Made by a program: the position numbers and the translations under genes. The notes beneath the pieces were generated by a model. That model was not told the DNA's origin and searched no databases. It saw only the letters and a list, made by a program, of their open reading frames with translations. Of a stretch of DNA of 64,000 nt, positions 22,401 through 30,920 are shown piece after piece (within the stretch, counting starts at the first letter, position 1; every line of letters begins with the position of its first letter). Source of the stretch: Blattamonas nauphoetae (lineage: Eukaryota > Preaxostyla > Oxymonadida); contig JARBJD010000304.1 in assembly GCA_033064195.1 (NCBI GenBank), forward strand, positions 24,450-88,449, in the 5' to 3' direction.

Positions 22401-25010
22401 TTCGTTCATTGAGACAAGTGGACAGGAGGACGAGGAAGGAATGAGAGTAATCGAGCGAAGTGTCAGACTGGCACCAGCCTCCACCTCGAGTTCGGCTGTC
22501 AACTGTGTTGTGTGAGGACGAGGCGATTCGTCAGACGTCACGTGCACAGTTTCTGTTCCGTTTCCGACAATCTCGACGTCGGTTTGGATGGAAAGAATTG
22601 CGTTTTCGGTGAAAGGTCCATCGGAAAGTGAGAGGATTGTTGAACTGTCTGGCACAAGTGACTGAATTGCTTGTCGAAGTTTGTCGTTTGTCTCCACTGG
22701 ATTCCCATCTTCATCTGCATCCACCTTCAGTTTGATCTCATCCTTTGCTTTTGGAGTCCGAATGACTTCGAAGAGAGGGCATTCTGTGATTGTGTTTCTG
22801 TCAGTTGTCACTCCGATCGACCGAGTCGACGTGCAGTTGATCACCGAAGACTCGTTGAGGAATGATCGACCGGCCTGGATGAATTCGAAATCAGCCTTTG
22901 TTGTCTGTTCGAGCTCAAATCGACAGTCTTCCAAAAGAACTGATCCATTCGTCGTGAAGACAAGGAAATTCGAGTATGGTCCGAAGACAGTGCAGAAAGT
23001 GGATGAAAACGCGTTGAAAGCTGACTCGAATAATTTGAACAGCGTTGAACCTGAACGTGACAGTTTGCAGTCGTTCATTGTGCACGTGTCCAGAGTGAGA
23101 GATGTCTTATAAGAACACTGCATCAACTCATCTTTATGAAAGTCACAACAATCGAACAGGCAGCTCTGGAAGATCACGAAACAAGGTCCCCTCGTCTCGA
23201 GGAGACGATCTGAATTTGGAATGGGGAGTGTGTGGAAGACGGTTCCGAGAAAACATAAGTTGGGTGAGTCTTTCGTGGATTGGATTCCGAACTGGTCGAA
23301 CGTGGAATCGACAAAGAGGAGAGGGTCGTGCGGAGTGACAACATTATACTCGACAACCAACGAACCGTCTTCAAGATTCGATCGAGTCACCACGAGTGGT
23401 TGGGCACCCGAAACTGAAGAGAGACTGAAGAGCGATGCTCTGTTGACGATTTCGGTGTCAGAGACGCTCAATCCGCCAGATCCGAAGTCACAGTAGCGGA
23501 TGTTGAGAGAAGAGCCACTTGAATTTCCATCTCCCTGAAGACGGCAGTTGCTGATGGTGACATGTGAGGATGTGTCTCTCAGATTGTGAATGGCGACGAA
23601 CCCTCCGTTTTCCTGACGGGATTTCCCTCCGGAAAGAGTGAAGTTGGAGTCAACAATGGAGTGAGATGCTGATGTGTACGAAATCCCAACCCCTCCACCA
23701 AATTGGTCTCTGTTCACTTCATTTCCGGGATACCAATCTTTGAAGGAACACGACGAGACGAAAAGAGAGGATCGGATGAATGTGAAGTCTAATCCTTTCA
23801 AAAGAATGCATCCCCCAGAAACGGCCCAATAGGAGTCTGGGACAGTCACTGAGCAGTTGATGAAGGAACAATTATGAACAGTGAGAGATGTTGAATCTGT
23901 GGTGAGGATCAACGCTGATCCGCCATCGCGGTTCACGCTTGGGTTGTAGTTCATGTTCTGGAAGGTGCAGTTGTCGAATGTTGTGGTGGTTGTGATGTTC
24001 AGGCGAGAGTGGTTCAGCTTGACATCGAATGTTTTGTTTTTGACGAGATCATCGTTGGAGGAGAGTGAGGAAGGGTGGAGATGAGAGGAGACAGGTCGCT
24101 CCTCGGATGATGTGCTGCACCATCTGAATGTCGTGTTCGAGCACAGCACGCTCCCTCCGCTGTTCATGTCCCGCACTGTCGATCCGCTCAGATGGTTGTT
24201 GCTCCCCCAAACCGAGCTCCCAATCATTTGTTGACGAAACGAAGGCGAGGCAGAAGTGACAGAACCAGGAAGCGACGAAACATTGCGAAACGAAATTCCG
24301 ATGAATGCTGTTGTGACACCAGAAAACATCAAAAATTCCGTTCGGTCCGCTCCTTCCCCCACTCCAATCCCATCTTGTCCAATGACATGCTGGTTCTCCA
24401 CATTGCTGTTCAACATTGACAGGAAGATCCGTTCATGTCCCTCCAATCCCCGAAAATCTGACAAAATTGCCCCCACTCTGCCTGATTTTGAGTGGATCGC
24501 ACAGCTGGTGAGTGTGATTGTCGTGTCCAGGTCCGAGAACTCCTCCATCCTCTCGACTGTCATCAATGGTCCCTCACCACTTCGAATGAACTCAATGTGC
24601 GATGCACGAACAGTGGATGAACAGATCGAGGCGAATAACACTTCTGAGTTTGTCGTTTTGTGATCGAGTTCCATTCTCACTTGGGAGAGAGAAAATGTTG
24701 AATTTCTGGCAGTGAACAGGCGAAATTGATAAGATTGAAGATTTGACCGTTGTTGAGAAAGTGAGAATTGTTCATTAGAACTTGGCGATTCGAGAATGAT
24801 GGACGTGTCGTTCTGCCCATTCAACGACAGAACCGACGATATCACTTCGAAATTCAAACATTTTACTTCGGTGTTAGGCAGTTGGAGAATATAATCAGCA
24901 GCACAATATTCGTCCTTTCGAACAAACGACCGAAGAAAATCTGTGAGTCCAACCGTTGCAGATGGTGGCAATACGCATGATATCGACATAAAAATGAGGA
25001 GGATGCACAT
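16410..25010 (-). CDS. 2,866-aa beta-helix transmembrane protein with pseudokinase tail
   Basis: This is an intact single-exon gene ending in TGA. I start it at the ATG at 25010, because the 21 codons further upstream begin only with TTG and the ATG opens directly into a hydrophobic signal peptide (MCILLIFMSISCVLPP). The ectodomain of about 2,500 residues consists of repeated short Ser/Asn/Cys-rich beta strands typical of right-handed parallel beta-helix (pectin-lyase-fold) proteins, with many N-glycosylation-type NxS/T sites. One membrane span lies near residues 2531-2557, followed by basic RRQQKKKEEE. The cytosolic tail keeps kinase C-lobe landmarks (RWSAPEQ near residue 2738, FRLGLVLWELETG, ERPTLSDL) but has no recognisable glycine loop, VAIK lysine, HRD or DFG. 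I infer a surface recognition or adhesion protein with a non-catalytic signalling tail. A giant transposon lies 128 bp upstream of the start. Confidence 0.88.
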   Translation of the reverse strand: MCILLIFMSISCVLPPSATVGLTDFLRSFVRKDEYCAADYILQLPNTEVKCLNFEVISSVLSLNGQNDTSIILESPSSNEQFSLSQQRSNLQSYQFRLFTARNSTFSLSQVRMELDHKTTNSEVLFASICSSTVRASHIEFIRSGEGPLMTVERMEEFSDLDTTITLTSCAIHSKSGRVGAILSDFRGLEGHERIFLSMLNSNVENQHVIGQDGIGVGEGADRTEFLMFSGVTTAFIGISFRNVSSLPGSVTSASPSFRQQMIGSSVWGSNNHLSGSTVRDMNSGGSVLCSNTTFRWCSTSSEERPVSSHLHPSSLSSNDDLVKNKTFDVKLNHSRLNITTTTTFDNCTFQNMNYNPSVNRDGGSALILTTDSTSLTVHNCSFINCSVTVPDSYWAVSGGCILLKGLDFTFIRSSLFVSSCSFKDWYPGNEVNRDQFGGGVGISYTSASHSIVDSNFTLSGGKSRQENGGFVAIHNLRDTSSHVTISNCRLQGDGNSSGSSLNIRYCDFGSGGLSVSDTEIVNRASLFSLSSVSGAQPLVVTRSNLEDGSLVVEYNVVTPHDPLLFVDSTFDQFGIQSTKDSPNLCFLGTVFHTLPIPNSDRLLETRGPCFVIFQSCLFDCCDFHKDELMQCSYKTSLTLDTCTMNDCKLSRSGSTLFKLFESAFNAFSSTFCTVFGPYSNFLVFTTNGSVLLEDCRFELEQTTKADFEFIQAGRSFLNESSVINCTSTRSIGVTTDRNTITECPLFEVIRTPKAKDEIKLKVDADEDGNPVETNDKLRQAIQSLVPDSSTILSLSDGPFTENAILSIQTDVEIVGNGTETVHVTSDESPRPHTTQLTAELEVEAGASLTLRSITLIPSSSSCPLVSMNEEGNLSLKTIVVYAKQDRTKELFCLSAGTIRFFHSRFSFIAGSSALIIVSGNGSMFLKDTVFLSTSRTHPPTPPIDGSLQSGSCVEGRTSGSISIQFCKFGGCSSNGRAGAIDIVSTNTTSSLSMEGCQFDQNSAGTGLNEAERGDDVVLKKFSDDQLNLNFTTIESFSKLPFLVNDSHPHVPPPHTLHFAPNGLDMPLAWSSPNMLHESRLSDLTLQFLLGSRLHNNVHTAIITSLTYNDTMTPFSLKNASVSASLNSGCTITITQPSNEIFCCLLNASLLLSSLDLSVSELKNTAFSIDQASSISLNYVGITFTNKTLTHSFVDSAGRSTLFWRVTIPSGLTLNGVSFVQHIRSANDGNFTWKTTPVSSVSLTTQPFLHLEGMSTFQIEHDSYYQITNINSKCDGSFLFAKQSNVTLSTLKVSSCSAQRGGFAFFTSCNVTIRRSEFSSCSAQHGGVLFVELDEDNQLSSEYSSAFYSLIKSSRATATDENGVDVGRGGAICVKGTTTAKTPVNLVCVAFENNTAAFGNDVFVEESVLGEEGPDRLKGCGGESRSDWPHLEVEGITKEHNKDEWTRIATFIAYPEININPRFGSNDSQCRFSFSDCKTLEYAFRYLQLFYPNGTVYPRSVVVKENATFNSMSFEDENMKLRGGQNIKLNTTGPEGSSMFIILGDSRLTMQSFKFHHHGNHTFVSVMSSESWLEMVSCEVTIQSGTYSQSLVSSVGSGLSLSSFRFNKDYNSPLVTFTVPLISFHPTPSQVGGLGSAPFSITNSSFRNLTLLNSSIIVVETSGDVIFQNLNFTAVQKESERGIFLYLKGDNFKRQIIPENWDSSFQSDQHATHLGEDASLAENHKWRNGSIVYWLFSPSDVIVVNATDSSAVDHPNCGSAKFKCTTLDAALESASLNSLEVITLSSPSSLERVMTVEGTRTVRSSDTTQRKVAVALDSGISVKEGELTFHSIQFTSASSSAFSNGETVHTGSLFVVHSGSLSLNSCSLSSFTLASCPLISHTSGSLSLISCELRSIERVSGKGSILSTTMTSEMILTMDGVQLYSMPCSSESPAVLLNFSSITLPSPFPSFSLTNLRFEGFRLEPKDHYVEIVGRNISNFICEGDTRFSGSYSNDSNVDYLWSVDEDLNLSVSLLFYLLPQEGPVRVKRRGFDIDRCGYRNVWCSSVERAISRTTDRVLSEIVILGDSDLSLAVSLSNNVSLTKGEEQAILHASSDGSLMTTPHRSLLMEELSISLPQTQTAEAVIIVAPSGSATLNTIVVRSTGGSDATLVCVTGGRADITDLVMESEMKENTNLMEIIDGKVSVDTLRAENGIALNSSIVWMKAGIVSVSEMSIVGVSSISGCLIHASGTSARVKDIALSHISFSSAPFLFSSLESCSLSNVSITDFSSGALIEGTDVKSLDIESSRFSRPTKIKPEPNEEMSDICWWKDSHITLDNCSSAFHSVEMKHLPQGAVSIVGGELTLTSCTFIDNSPSNADFPSLCRNVLCSDGKVSIETIGGGDGLSSPHHWISTNDCSVEKEDKILPAPFFVPTLSSSKSTSKFDTTQEMYEIVLKGETLIPCGLSLEVFERLALSETEFSEGDHIFVELDPSEVKSWKEDTIELSLHQSSLAELNIKHDLHCRVLFGENGKTDSFSLTGLKGNMSQAGRVVSIVIPIVCSVILLLIFLIVVLVLVCRRQQKKKEEEKPKAMSELDECQIEVKDEEMDVNSTIRPLLNTSDVTLHPSSLNMISNGVDQGQQEVSSFRQQFIEHVDALKCEGEPAVIRVDAKKTLYSALHFEKALALPKTEIRRQLVVGLNRLVQHNPFSDVLTQLSSHWILVDSSGSVCLKLDRNFNETDLTAHQIANRKKMREEDCRWSAPEQIDEEDRGHNKDEKEPHAVPFDPLKASVFRLGLVLWELETGLVPFGELDAVNASRQVKGGQVPLISNWEDTSLASIVEECLSFDPNERPTLSDLQKHFSSSSTNPDPSPIQQQPIASITVIG

Positions 25011-25138
25011 GGAGGGAAGTAGAATTGTTGGGAAGGGGATTCTCGCCCACGCTAAGGAAATGGAGATGTTCAAACACAGAATGGTTTGATCGATCCCAAG
25101 TTCACTCTTTCATGGATCGTCTCGGTCTAAGTTTATTG

Positions 25139-25300
25139 GGCATAATCCGACCCCGTGCCCCCCTCCGGTATTTTGACAGCAGCTCTGTAACATTGCACTT
25201 CGCAGTGATTTTAGAAGCATACATCTATTTGAGACCGGGTTTTCGACTTACAGACCAAATCTTAAAAATTACTGCTCGATCAAACTCACCACATGAAAAC
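25139..25300 (+). repeat. Left 162-bp terminal inverted repeat of the giant element
   Basis: This is the inverse of 38477-38638 with about four mismatches. It contains a G/C-run block near the tip (CCCCGTGCCCCCCTCCGG). The outer neighbour is the target duplicate GTTTATTG at 25131-25138. Confidence 0.93.
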
Positions 25301-25344
25301 ACACCATTACACAAATTTCTAGTACCAACAATCACAAATATGAA

Positions 25345-26637
25345 TCATGAGATGATACAATGAAACAGAGCAAGAATAAAGTTGAGAATATCGACGTGAC
25401 GAAAAATGAAGTAAGGCGGTATCGGGAACAACAGGCTGAGGATAGAAAAGCGATCACGAACAAGAGGAATGCACAAAATGACGTGAATTCCTGTTTTATC
25501 GCTTGAAACACGGAAGGCGTGTCCATACAGATGACGTCCGAGTTGTGCCTCCAAATCGGTGTTTCCTCCGGCTCGAACAATCATAGCTTGGATGCAGTGC
25601 GTTCCGAATGGATGGAGACAGATTTCGAAGGCTGTAGATGCTGTTAAGAGGTTGCCAAATTGGCGGAGAAGATCTTTGCTCGAAAGGTGGATTAAGATCT
25701 GCATGGTAAAGTGTCCAAAGCGATCCGAACATCAAAACACAAATTTCGGCCAAATTTCGGCGAAACTCAGTTGGAGAGTGAGCGAGAGGAGCGAAACGGA
25801 TTCCGCTGACATTCCCACACGCGCTGCGAGAATGACCATGTCTGCCCGCGTCCCACGACCGTCTTTGTCCTGTCCTTCGATGCTTGTGAGTACTTCTTGA
25901 TAAAATCGGCACCATTGCTGGGAAGAGAGGAGTGTTTCGGTTTGATCAACAACTGCTGAAAAAGAACGGAATGGGTCTTGAATATCAACGTCAATTGGTG
26001 TCCGAAGAGCGTTGAAGTTGTGGGCGTTCACAGGGTGAAGAATGGAGATCGCTGGAGAGGTGTAGTTCGGAGTGACATGAAATGATGTTTGTTTCAGAAT
26101 AACGAGCGGATGAAATTGGGGGATTTGTTGCGGAGGGTGCACAAAAGGGACTTGAAGGGTATTTTTTGGATGCGGCCAAGATATTGTGTTTGGAGCTGAC
26201 GAGAAAGAGGGTGTGAACTGTGGAGAGGAGATTTGCAGTTTAGAGTGAGAAGTGTCTTGCGGGCAATATGGTGTTGTGAATTTGGATCCTTGTTGGGGTG
26301 GGAAAACATATTTGGGAGTGGATAAATCATGCAAATGACTAGATTGAAAGTGGGGATGGGATGTCGAAGGGGACGCTATAGCAAGCTTTGGGTGATGCGA
26401 TCCCGTCTTGATTCGAGGAACAAAACGTTTTACAACAGTTGGTGCAGTTCCTGTCGGTTCCGATGTCGATAGGCTTGGCAAAGGAACAATGGTTGGTTGA
26501 GGATTGGCGAGTGTTGTTGGCTGAATTTGATGGAGTGTTGGAGTCCTGTTTCGTTCACCATTGCCCATATCGTCGGTTGGATGTGGAAATATTTGTGTTG
26601 TTTCAGAGTCACTCTCCATTTTGCTTGAAGAAGACAT
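25345..26637 (-). pseudogene. Pumilio (Puf) repeat protein, in-frame TGA
   Basis: Reading from 26637 downward, the first 301 codons begin Ser/Pro/Thr/His-rich, as in the low-complexity N-terminal parts of Puf RNA-binding proteins, and then become helical. After a TGA at 25734-25732 the same frame continues with clear Puf repeats: DRFGHFTMQILI, then HPFGTHCIQAMI, then DKTGIHVILCI. In the family, such repeats bind one RNA base each through the aromatic/small/polar triplet on helix 2. Only about three repeats are visible, whereas a full Puf domain has eight, so the gene is truncated or continues past an intron I cannot place. The TGA suggests decay, although a short intron over it is possible. 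It lies just inside the left end of the giant element. Confidence 0.55.
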
Positions 26638-26941
26638 CGGTGAAGTGTCCGTGAACGTCGCTCTCCTGTGGACTCATGATCATCAAACAGTGGTGTACCA
26701 GCATCTGAAAAACGATATTGGGAACCGCAAGTGTCATTGTCATTAATTTGATTCGGGCTGGCTGAGAAAGATGGGTTGACCGATTTGCGAGGGATGACCT
26801 GTTGTTTGTGCGTGTGGTCGGTCTGGATCAACTGTGTCGCTTGAGAATATTCTCGGTGTCAGGCTGAGAGTTGATAATGTCTGCACATGGTCATAATCTT
26901 GTTGACATGGGGAGATTAATCCGTTAATTAAGGCATCGATA

Positions 26942-28100
26942 TCATATGTTTTCGTGATGGAGTTGAAGAATGGGGGCTCGGAGGATTGGTCTGATAGAGA
27001 AGACTGGACATGTGAGCCTGAACACTGTTGAGGATAACCGGGAAAATGGTATCCATGTGGGATGTCTTGCCTTGGTAGAGGACTGCTGGCTCAGAAGCTG
27101 CCAGGAATGATATTTTCTAGTCAAAGAACACACCTCAGGATCCCAGCCTGAACAATGTGCACGGGAGCGATGATTCGATGTGCCTGTTGGTGGGGCTGAT
27201 GCATTTGCAGATACACACCAAATTGGTACTGTTGGGCAAAGAAGCAGTACGCGTGCTGTATTAGCGCTTCGGACACTTCTACAGGAACCAGATGACAACT
27301 CCCAGGTTGGTGACACCGACTTTGATGAATACGTCCTGATTTGTGAGATGGATCGCGACGAGATATAAGAGTATTGTTCGCCGATCATGTTGGGAGAGAA
27401 AGCGTGGGTGTCTTCACCTGGAAGGGTGTTTGGCGGTTGATAATCTCCGTTCTGTAAGTTGGCTTCCAGTTGGAACGATCTGCGTTGAACAGGAAGTAGA
27501 GTGTATGACTGCTGGTTGTCCAGTTGTGGGGCTTATTGTTTTAGGTGAGATGGAGACTGTTTGATTTGATGTGACGGAAAATGGGATCGGTGGGAACCTG
27601 CTCGTTGTTTGGGCTGAAGTGATAGACTGAAAAGAAGAAAATGAGGGAATGATGGATGCTGAATACGATTGGTTGTCCGTAGACGTCGAATCCTGGTGGA
27701 TGGGTGCAGTTGGCAGCATGTTTCACGTTTTTGAACACCCAACCTTGATACTCCTTCCACGCATCATGTATTTCTGAGAACAAAGAAGATGAAGCAATGA
27801 CAGTGAGAGATGAGGCTGAAACAGACCTTGAATTGTGCGGTGCGAAATGATAAGCAGAGTTGTTGTATTGAACGGTAGAATCTGGTGTTATTCCCACGTT
27901 CGTTCTGAACTGTTGATAAACGAGACAGAAAGCTAGACATACAAATGAGGTGATTTCGGTTGTCCAATTGTACGAATCCTGGAGTAACATTTGCGACAAG
28001 GATGAGCATAAGAGTTCAAAAATGGATGAGGAAGATGATTGACGAAGATGGTCAACGAAAGATTGTATTTCTTGTGACGTATGATTGATTGAATGGTGGT
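26942..28100 (-). pseudogene. Upstream exons or relics of the Puf-type gene
   Basis: Protein-like segments on the minus strand point to a multi-exon gene upstream of the Puf repeats. One segment (about 28080-27827) is a helical region containing SQEIQSFVDHLRQSSSSIF. It is followed by a 53-bp pyrimidine-rich GT...CAG stretch (27826-27774) that looks like a short spliceosomal intron. Another segment (27719-27414) is Ser/Thr/Gln/Pro-rich, and a third (about 27245-27140) is Gln/His-rich. The frames do not join without gaps, so I cannot give a gene model. The order (helical, then low-complexity, then Puf) would suit one large RNA-binding protein. Confidence 0.35.
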
Positions 28101-28729
28101 AGACAGTTCTGGAAGTTCATCCCGCAACCCCAGAATCGCTTGAGGCAGAGAAAAAAATAGGTTGTTTCCTTTCTCATCAGCTGTGTTTTAGCATCGTCAA
28201 AGTGTGTTCGGTTTGAATCTTTTGATTTCTAGCTGACTCAGGAGCTTTTACAGACAAATGATGCGGCATGAAGGAAATGCCAAGGAAGGCAACTACCAAT
28301 TACTGTGCAGAGAGTGTTCTGAATGGTTTGGAGTGTGCGCAATACAGTTACTTGTTGTACTTTTTTCTTCGATTTCGGTCTTGCCTAGTGCTGTTGTGAC
28401 CACTTCATACGCTATCGTCAGTTTCGATTCTTTCGTCGAATGAGAATCTCCGATTTGCGGCTGTATCCATTGAACGAGGGAAACAGGAGGGTGAGTGTTG
28501 TGTGAGGCAGGTCCGAATTGTTGAAGGATGATAAGGTTCGTTAGGACACATGAGGGAATTGCGTTGATTGGGATGATTGAGTTGAATGTGGTCAGCGCTT
28601 GTGAGAACGTTTATCGGACAAGGCTGAGGTATTGTGAAGGGGATGAAGAAAGGGGATCTTGAAAAAGCAGTGAAAGCGCTGGATATTTTGGTGGTGGAGT
28701 GCGTTGAGCATCAGGTGGGTCGATCTAAC

Positions 28730-29416
28730 TCAATGGATGAGGCGTGTCCAGATCTCAGGTATTGAGATGAAGAGCAGAAACTTCTGACATGAGCGATGCT
28801 TTGACTGCTTCGCATCTCCAAACATGGTTCGGAGCGTGAACAGGACAGGTTTCACATCAATTTCGTTCACGTGTGGACCACAAGCTTCCACACTTTGATA
28901 AATCGAGGCAACTGGCTTGGTCCAGCAGCATGCGAAGAGTTCTTTTAAGAAGTCCGCAATCATGTTGAAGGGTATGCTGCGGACATTCAAAACGCGATCG
29001 CCAAGTTTGATCAATCTCAGATCCCATGTTTACGCTGATCTGGGGAGATAGTCGCTGAGGTCGGACAGAAGCAAGAGAATAGATCGCATACCAGGCTCAG
29101 CAGGATCCATTTTCTCTTGTTTTGACTGGGTCATCTGGAAGGAGTGGACGGAGTTCAGCTTCTCATATGCATTTCTTCTCGTGTCGATCGCATTCGAGTG
29201 TGTGGAGGGTGTGATGGAGAACACGTTGCACGAATTATCCACCAAAATTTTGAGATATGTCGACAGATGCGACCGAAAGTTTGTCGGCTGGTTCGTCAGG
29301 CAAGTGGACCCAAAGAAGTTTGTTTTGCTGTGATGGTACGTGCAGTCCTTCAGTACGGAAGGGATGAGAGTGAACATTTGATGAAAGTTGGAGAATATCA
29401 GCTGTCCGTTTCTCAC
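28730..29416 (-). pseudogene. Unrecognised reading frame with one internal TAA
   Basis: Two minus-strand frames (29416-29030 and 29014-28730) lie in the same phase, separated by a single TAA. Together they would encode about 229 residues with helical segments such as MIADFLKELFACCW. A plus-strand frame over 29144-29476 is also open, and I cannot decide which strand was coding. I do not recognise a family. The neighbouring stretches 28101-28729 and 29417-29903 show nothing convincing. Confidence 0.2.
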
Positions 29417-29903
29417 TGGACAGATCCGCTTCGATTCAGGTGTTCAGCACGCGCCCGGCCTTTCCCATATGTCTAGCCTGTAGAGACGAGAACGGTGAGA
29501 AGACGTTGTCGATTGTGATCTGAAAATAATTGAGGTTCGCCATTGGCAGTTGTTGGATGGTCGTCGATAAAAAAGAGTTCCGGGTGGTGGAAAAGCAAAT
29601 TCAGGAGTTGGGGTTTGACGAAAACATCGACCGATCGAGAAGTCCTTGCAGTGGAATTTTTACTGACAGAGGAAGAGGACGTGTCGTCGATGATATGTTC
29701 AAAAGAAAGAAACGTTGCGAGTGTGAACGTTGTGATTGTGTTGTTAAAGAAAGAATGGCACAGAGAATGACTAGATGAGTGACTAAATCAGTGACGTGTG
29801 GTTTGGTGGTGTAAATGCTTCGACTCGTGGATGAGAATGTGGGATGAAGAGTTGTCTAAATCAATGTGAAGAATGTATGAAAACAAAGAGTGAAACGAGA
29901 GAT

Positions 29904-30920
29904 CTATGCGAAATCAGACGCAGACGCGCCATCACCAGCTCCATCTGATCCATCCTCCATGATACTGTCCTGCTGGATTTCCCGGAGTTCGGGGATCTCG
30001 TCCGAGGAGATGTCATCCTCTTCCTCTCTATCTGATGCATCTGGTTTGTAATGTAGTAACAGTCCGACCATCTCCTCGAATGTCAATAGCGAATGGCGTT
30101 GTACCAGCCATAGAGCTAAATAATCAACTAAAAATTGTTTTCTTACCCCATAACGAGGTAAGAAACCTCTTAACTGCGACCACATACTTTCTACATGATT
30201 GGTGCATGCCCCGGTCTCGGGGTCGACGAAATGCCGTTTGTGGCAGACGGTTTGATGTGTATATCCTAGATCCTTTAAACAGTCGTACGCTTTCCATTCA
30301 TCACTTAAGATGAGAGTTCCGGGTCGAATTTTTTGCTGAATAATAGGAATTAGAGTTGCTTTGTTCTGATTTCGGACTATCGTTACAAAACTCCTGCCCT
30401 TTCTTCCTCCTTCATTTCTCTCAATTCCACCAAATATCCATATCTGTTTCTTTGCTCTCCCCCTATGATATTTTTGTCTTCTCCAGATTGCCTCATCGAT
30501 TTCTACCACTCGCCCTTCCCCACCCAACATTTCTTGCTTTTCGTTCCAGACTTGAACACAGACGCACCGAATCAGACTCCGCCAATACCCAATGGTGTCT
30601 TCCCCAATATGCAAAAGAACCGAGGTGTGCCGAGCTGTCACACCAGTCCAGAGAAATAAGAGGATTGCGAGAATTTGACCGATTTCAAGGTTTGTATCTT
30701 GAAATGTTGTCCCAGTTAGGACGGAACGTGTTCTGGGGCATCCCGAGCATTTCCAAAACGGATTTCGGCCAGCCCTGTGTGTTAATCGTGTTGGAATTCT
30801 GCATTTACCACAAACGTGAGTGTTTGGGACGTATCGTGAAAGAAACCATTCACAAGCCGCTTCAGAATTGAGAAAAATGGGAAGATAAGAAGATTGAGGA
30901 GCCTCCCGATCAATTTCCAT
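29904..30920 (-). CDS. IS1595/ISXO2-like (Merlin) DDE transposase
   Basis: This intact 338-aa frame has an ATG start and a TAG stop. It opens with a zinc-ribbon-like module (C37-x2-C40 and C58-x2-C61, in HVCGKC and FWKCSGC) typical of the IS1595 group's N terminus. A ribonuclease-H-fold catalytic region follows: EIDEAIW places D142, LSDEWKAY places D207, and NHVESMWSQLRGFLPR places E244, the expected DDE triad and spacing. The C terminus is acidic. The enzyme should excise and insert DNA by cut-and-paste, recognising the element's terminal repeats. It sits roughly centrally in the 13.5-kb unit, and I found no closer inverted repeats around it, which argues that the giant unit's ends are its substrate. 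It is the only undamaged gene I can see within the element. Confidence 0.9.
   Translation of the reverse strand: MEIDREAPQSSYLPIFLNSEAACEWFLSRYVPNTHVCGKCRIPTRLTHRAGRNPFWKCSGCPRTRSVLTGTTFQDTNLEIGQILAILLFLWTGVTARHTSVLLHIGEDTIGYWRSLIRCVCVQVWNEKQEMLGGEGRVVEIDEAIWRRQKYHRGRAKKQIWIFGGIERNEGGRKGRSFVTIVRNQNKATLIPIIQQKIRPGTLILSDEWKAYDCLKDLGYTHQTVCHKRHFVDPETGACTNHVESMWSQLRGFLPRYGVRKQFLVDYLALWLVQRHSLLTFEEMVGLLLHYKPDASDREEEDDISSDEIPELREIQQDSIMEDGSDGAGDGASASDFA

Noticed and set aside
25011..25073. Longer N terminus of the 2,866-aa protein
   Set aside because: The upstream 21 codons start at TTG. The first ATG (25010) gives a proper signal peptide.
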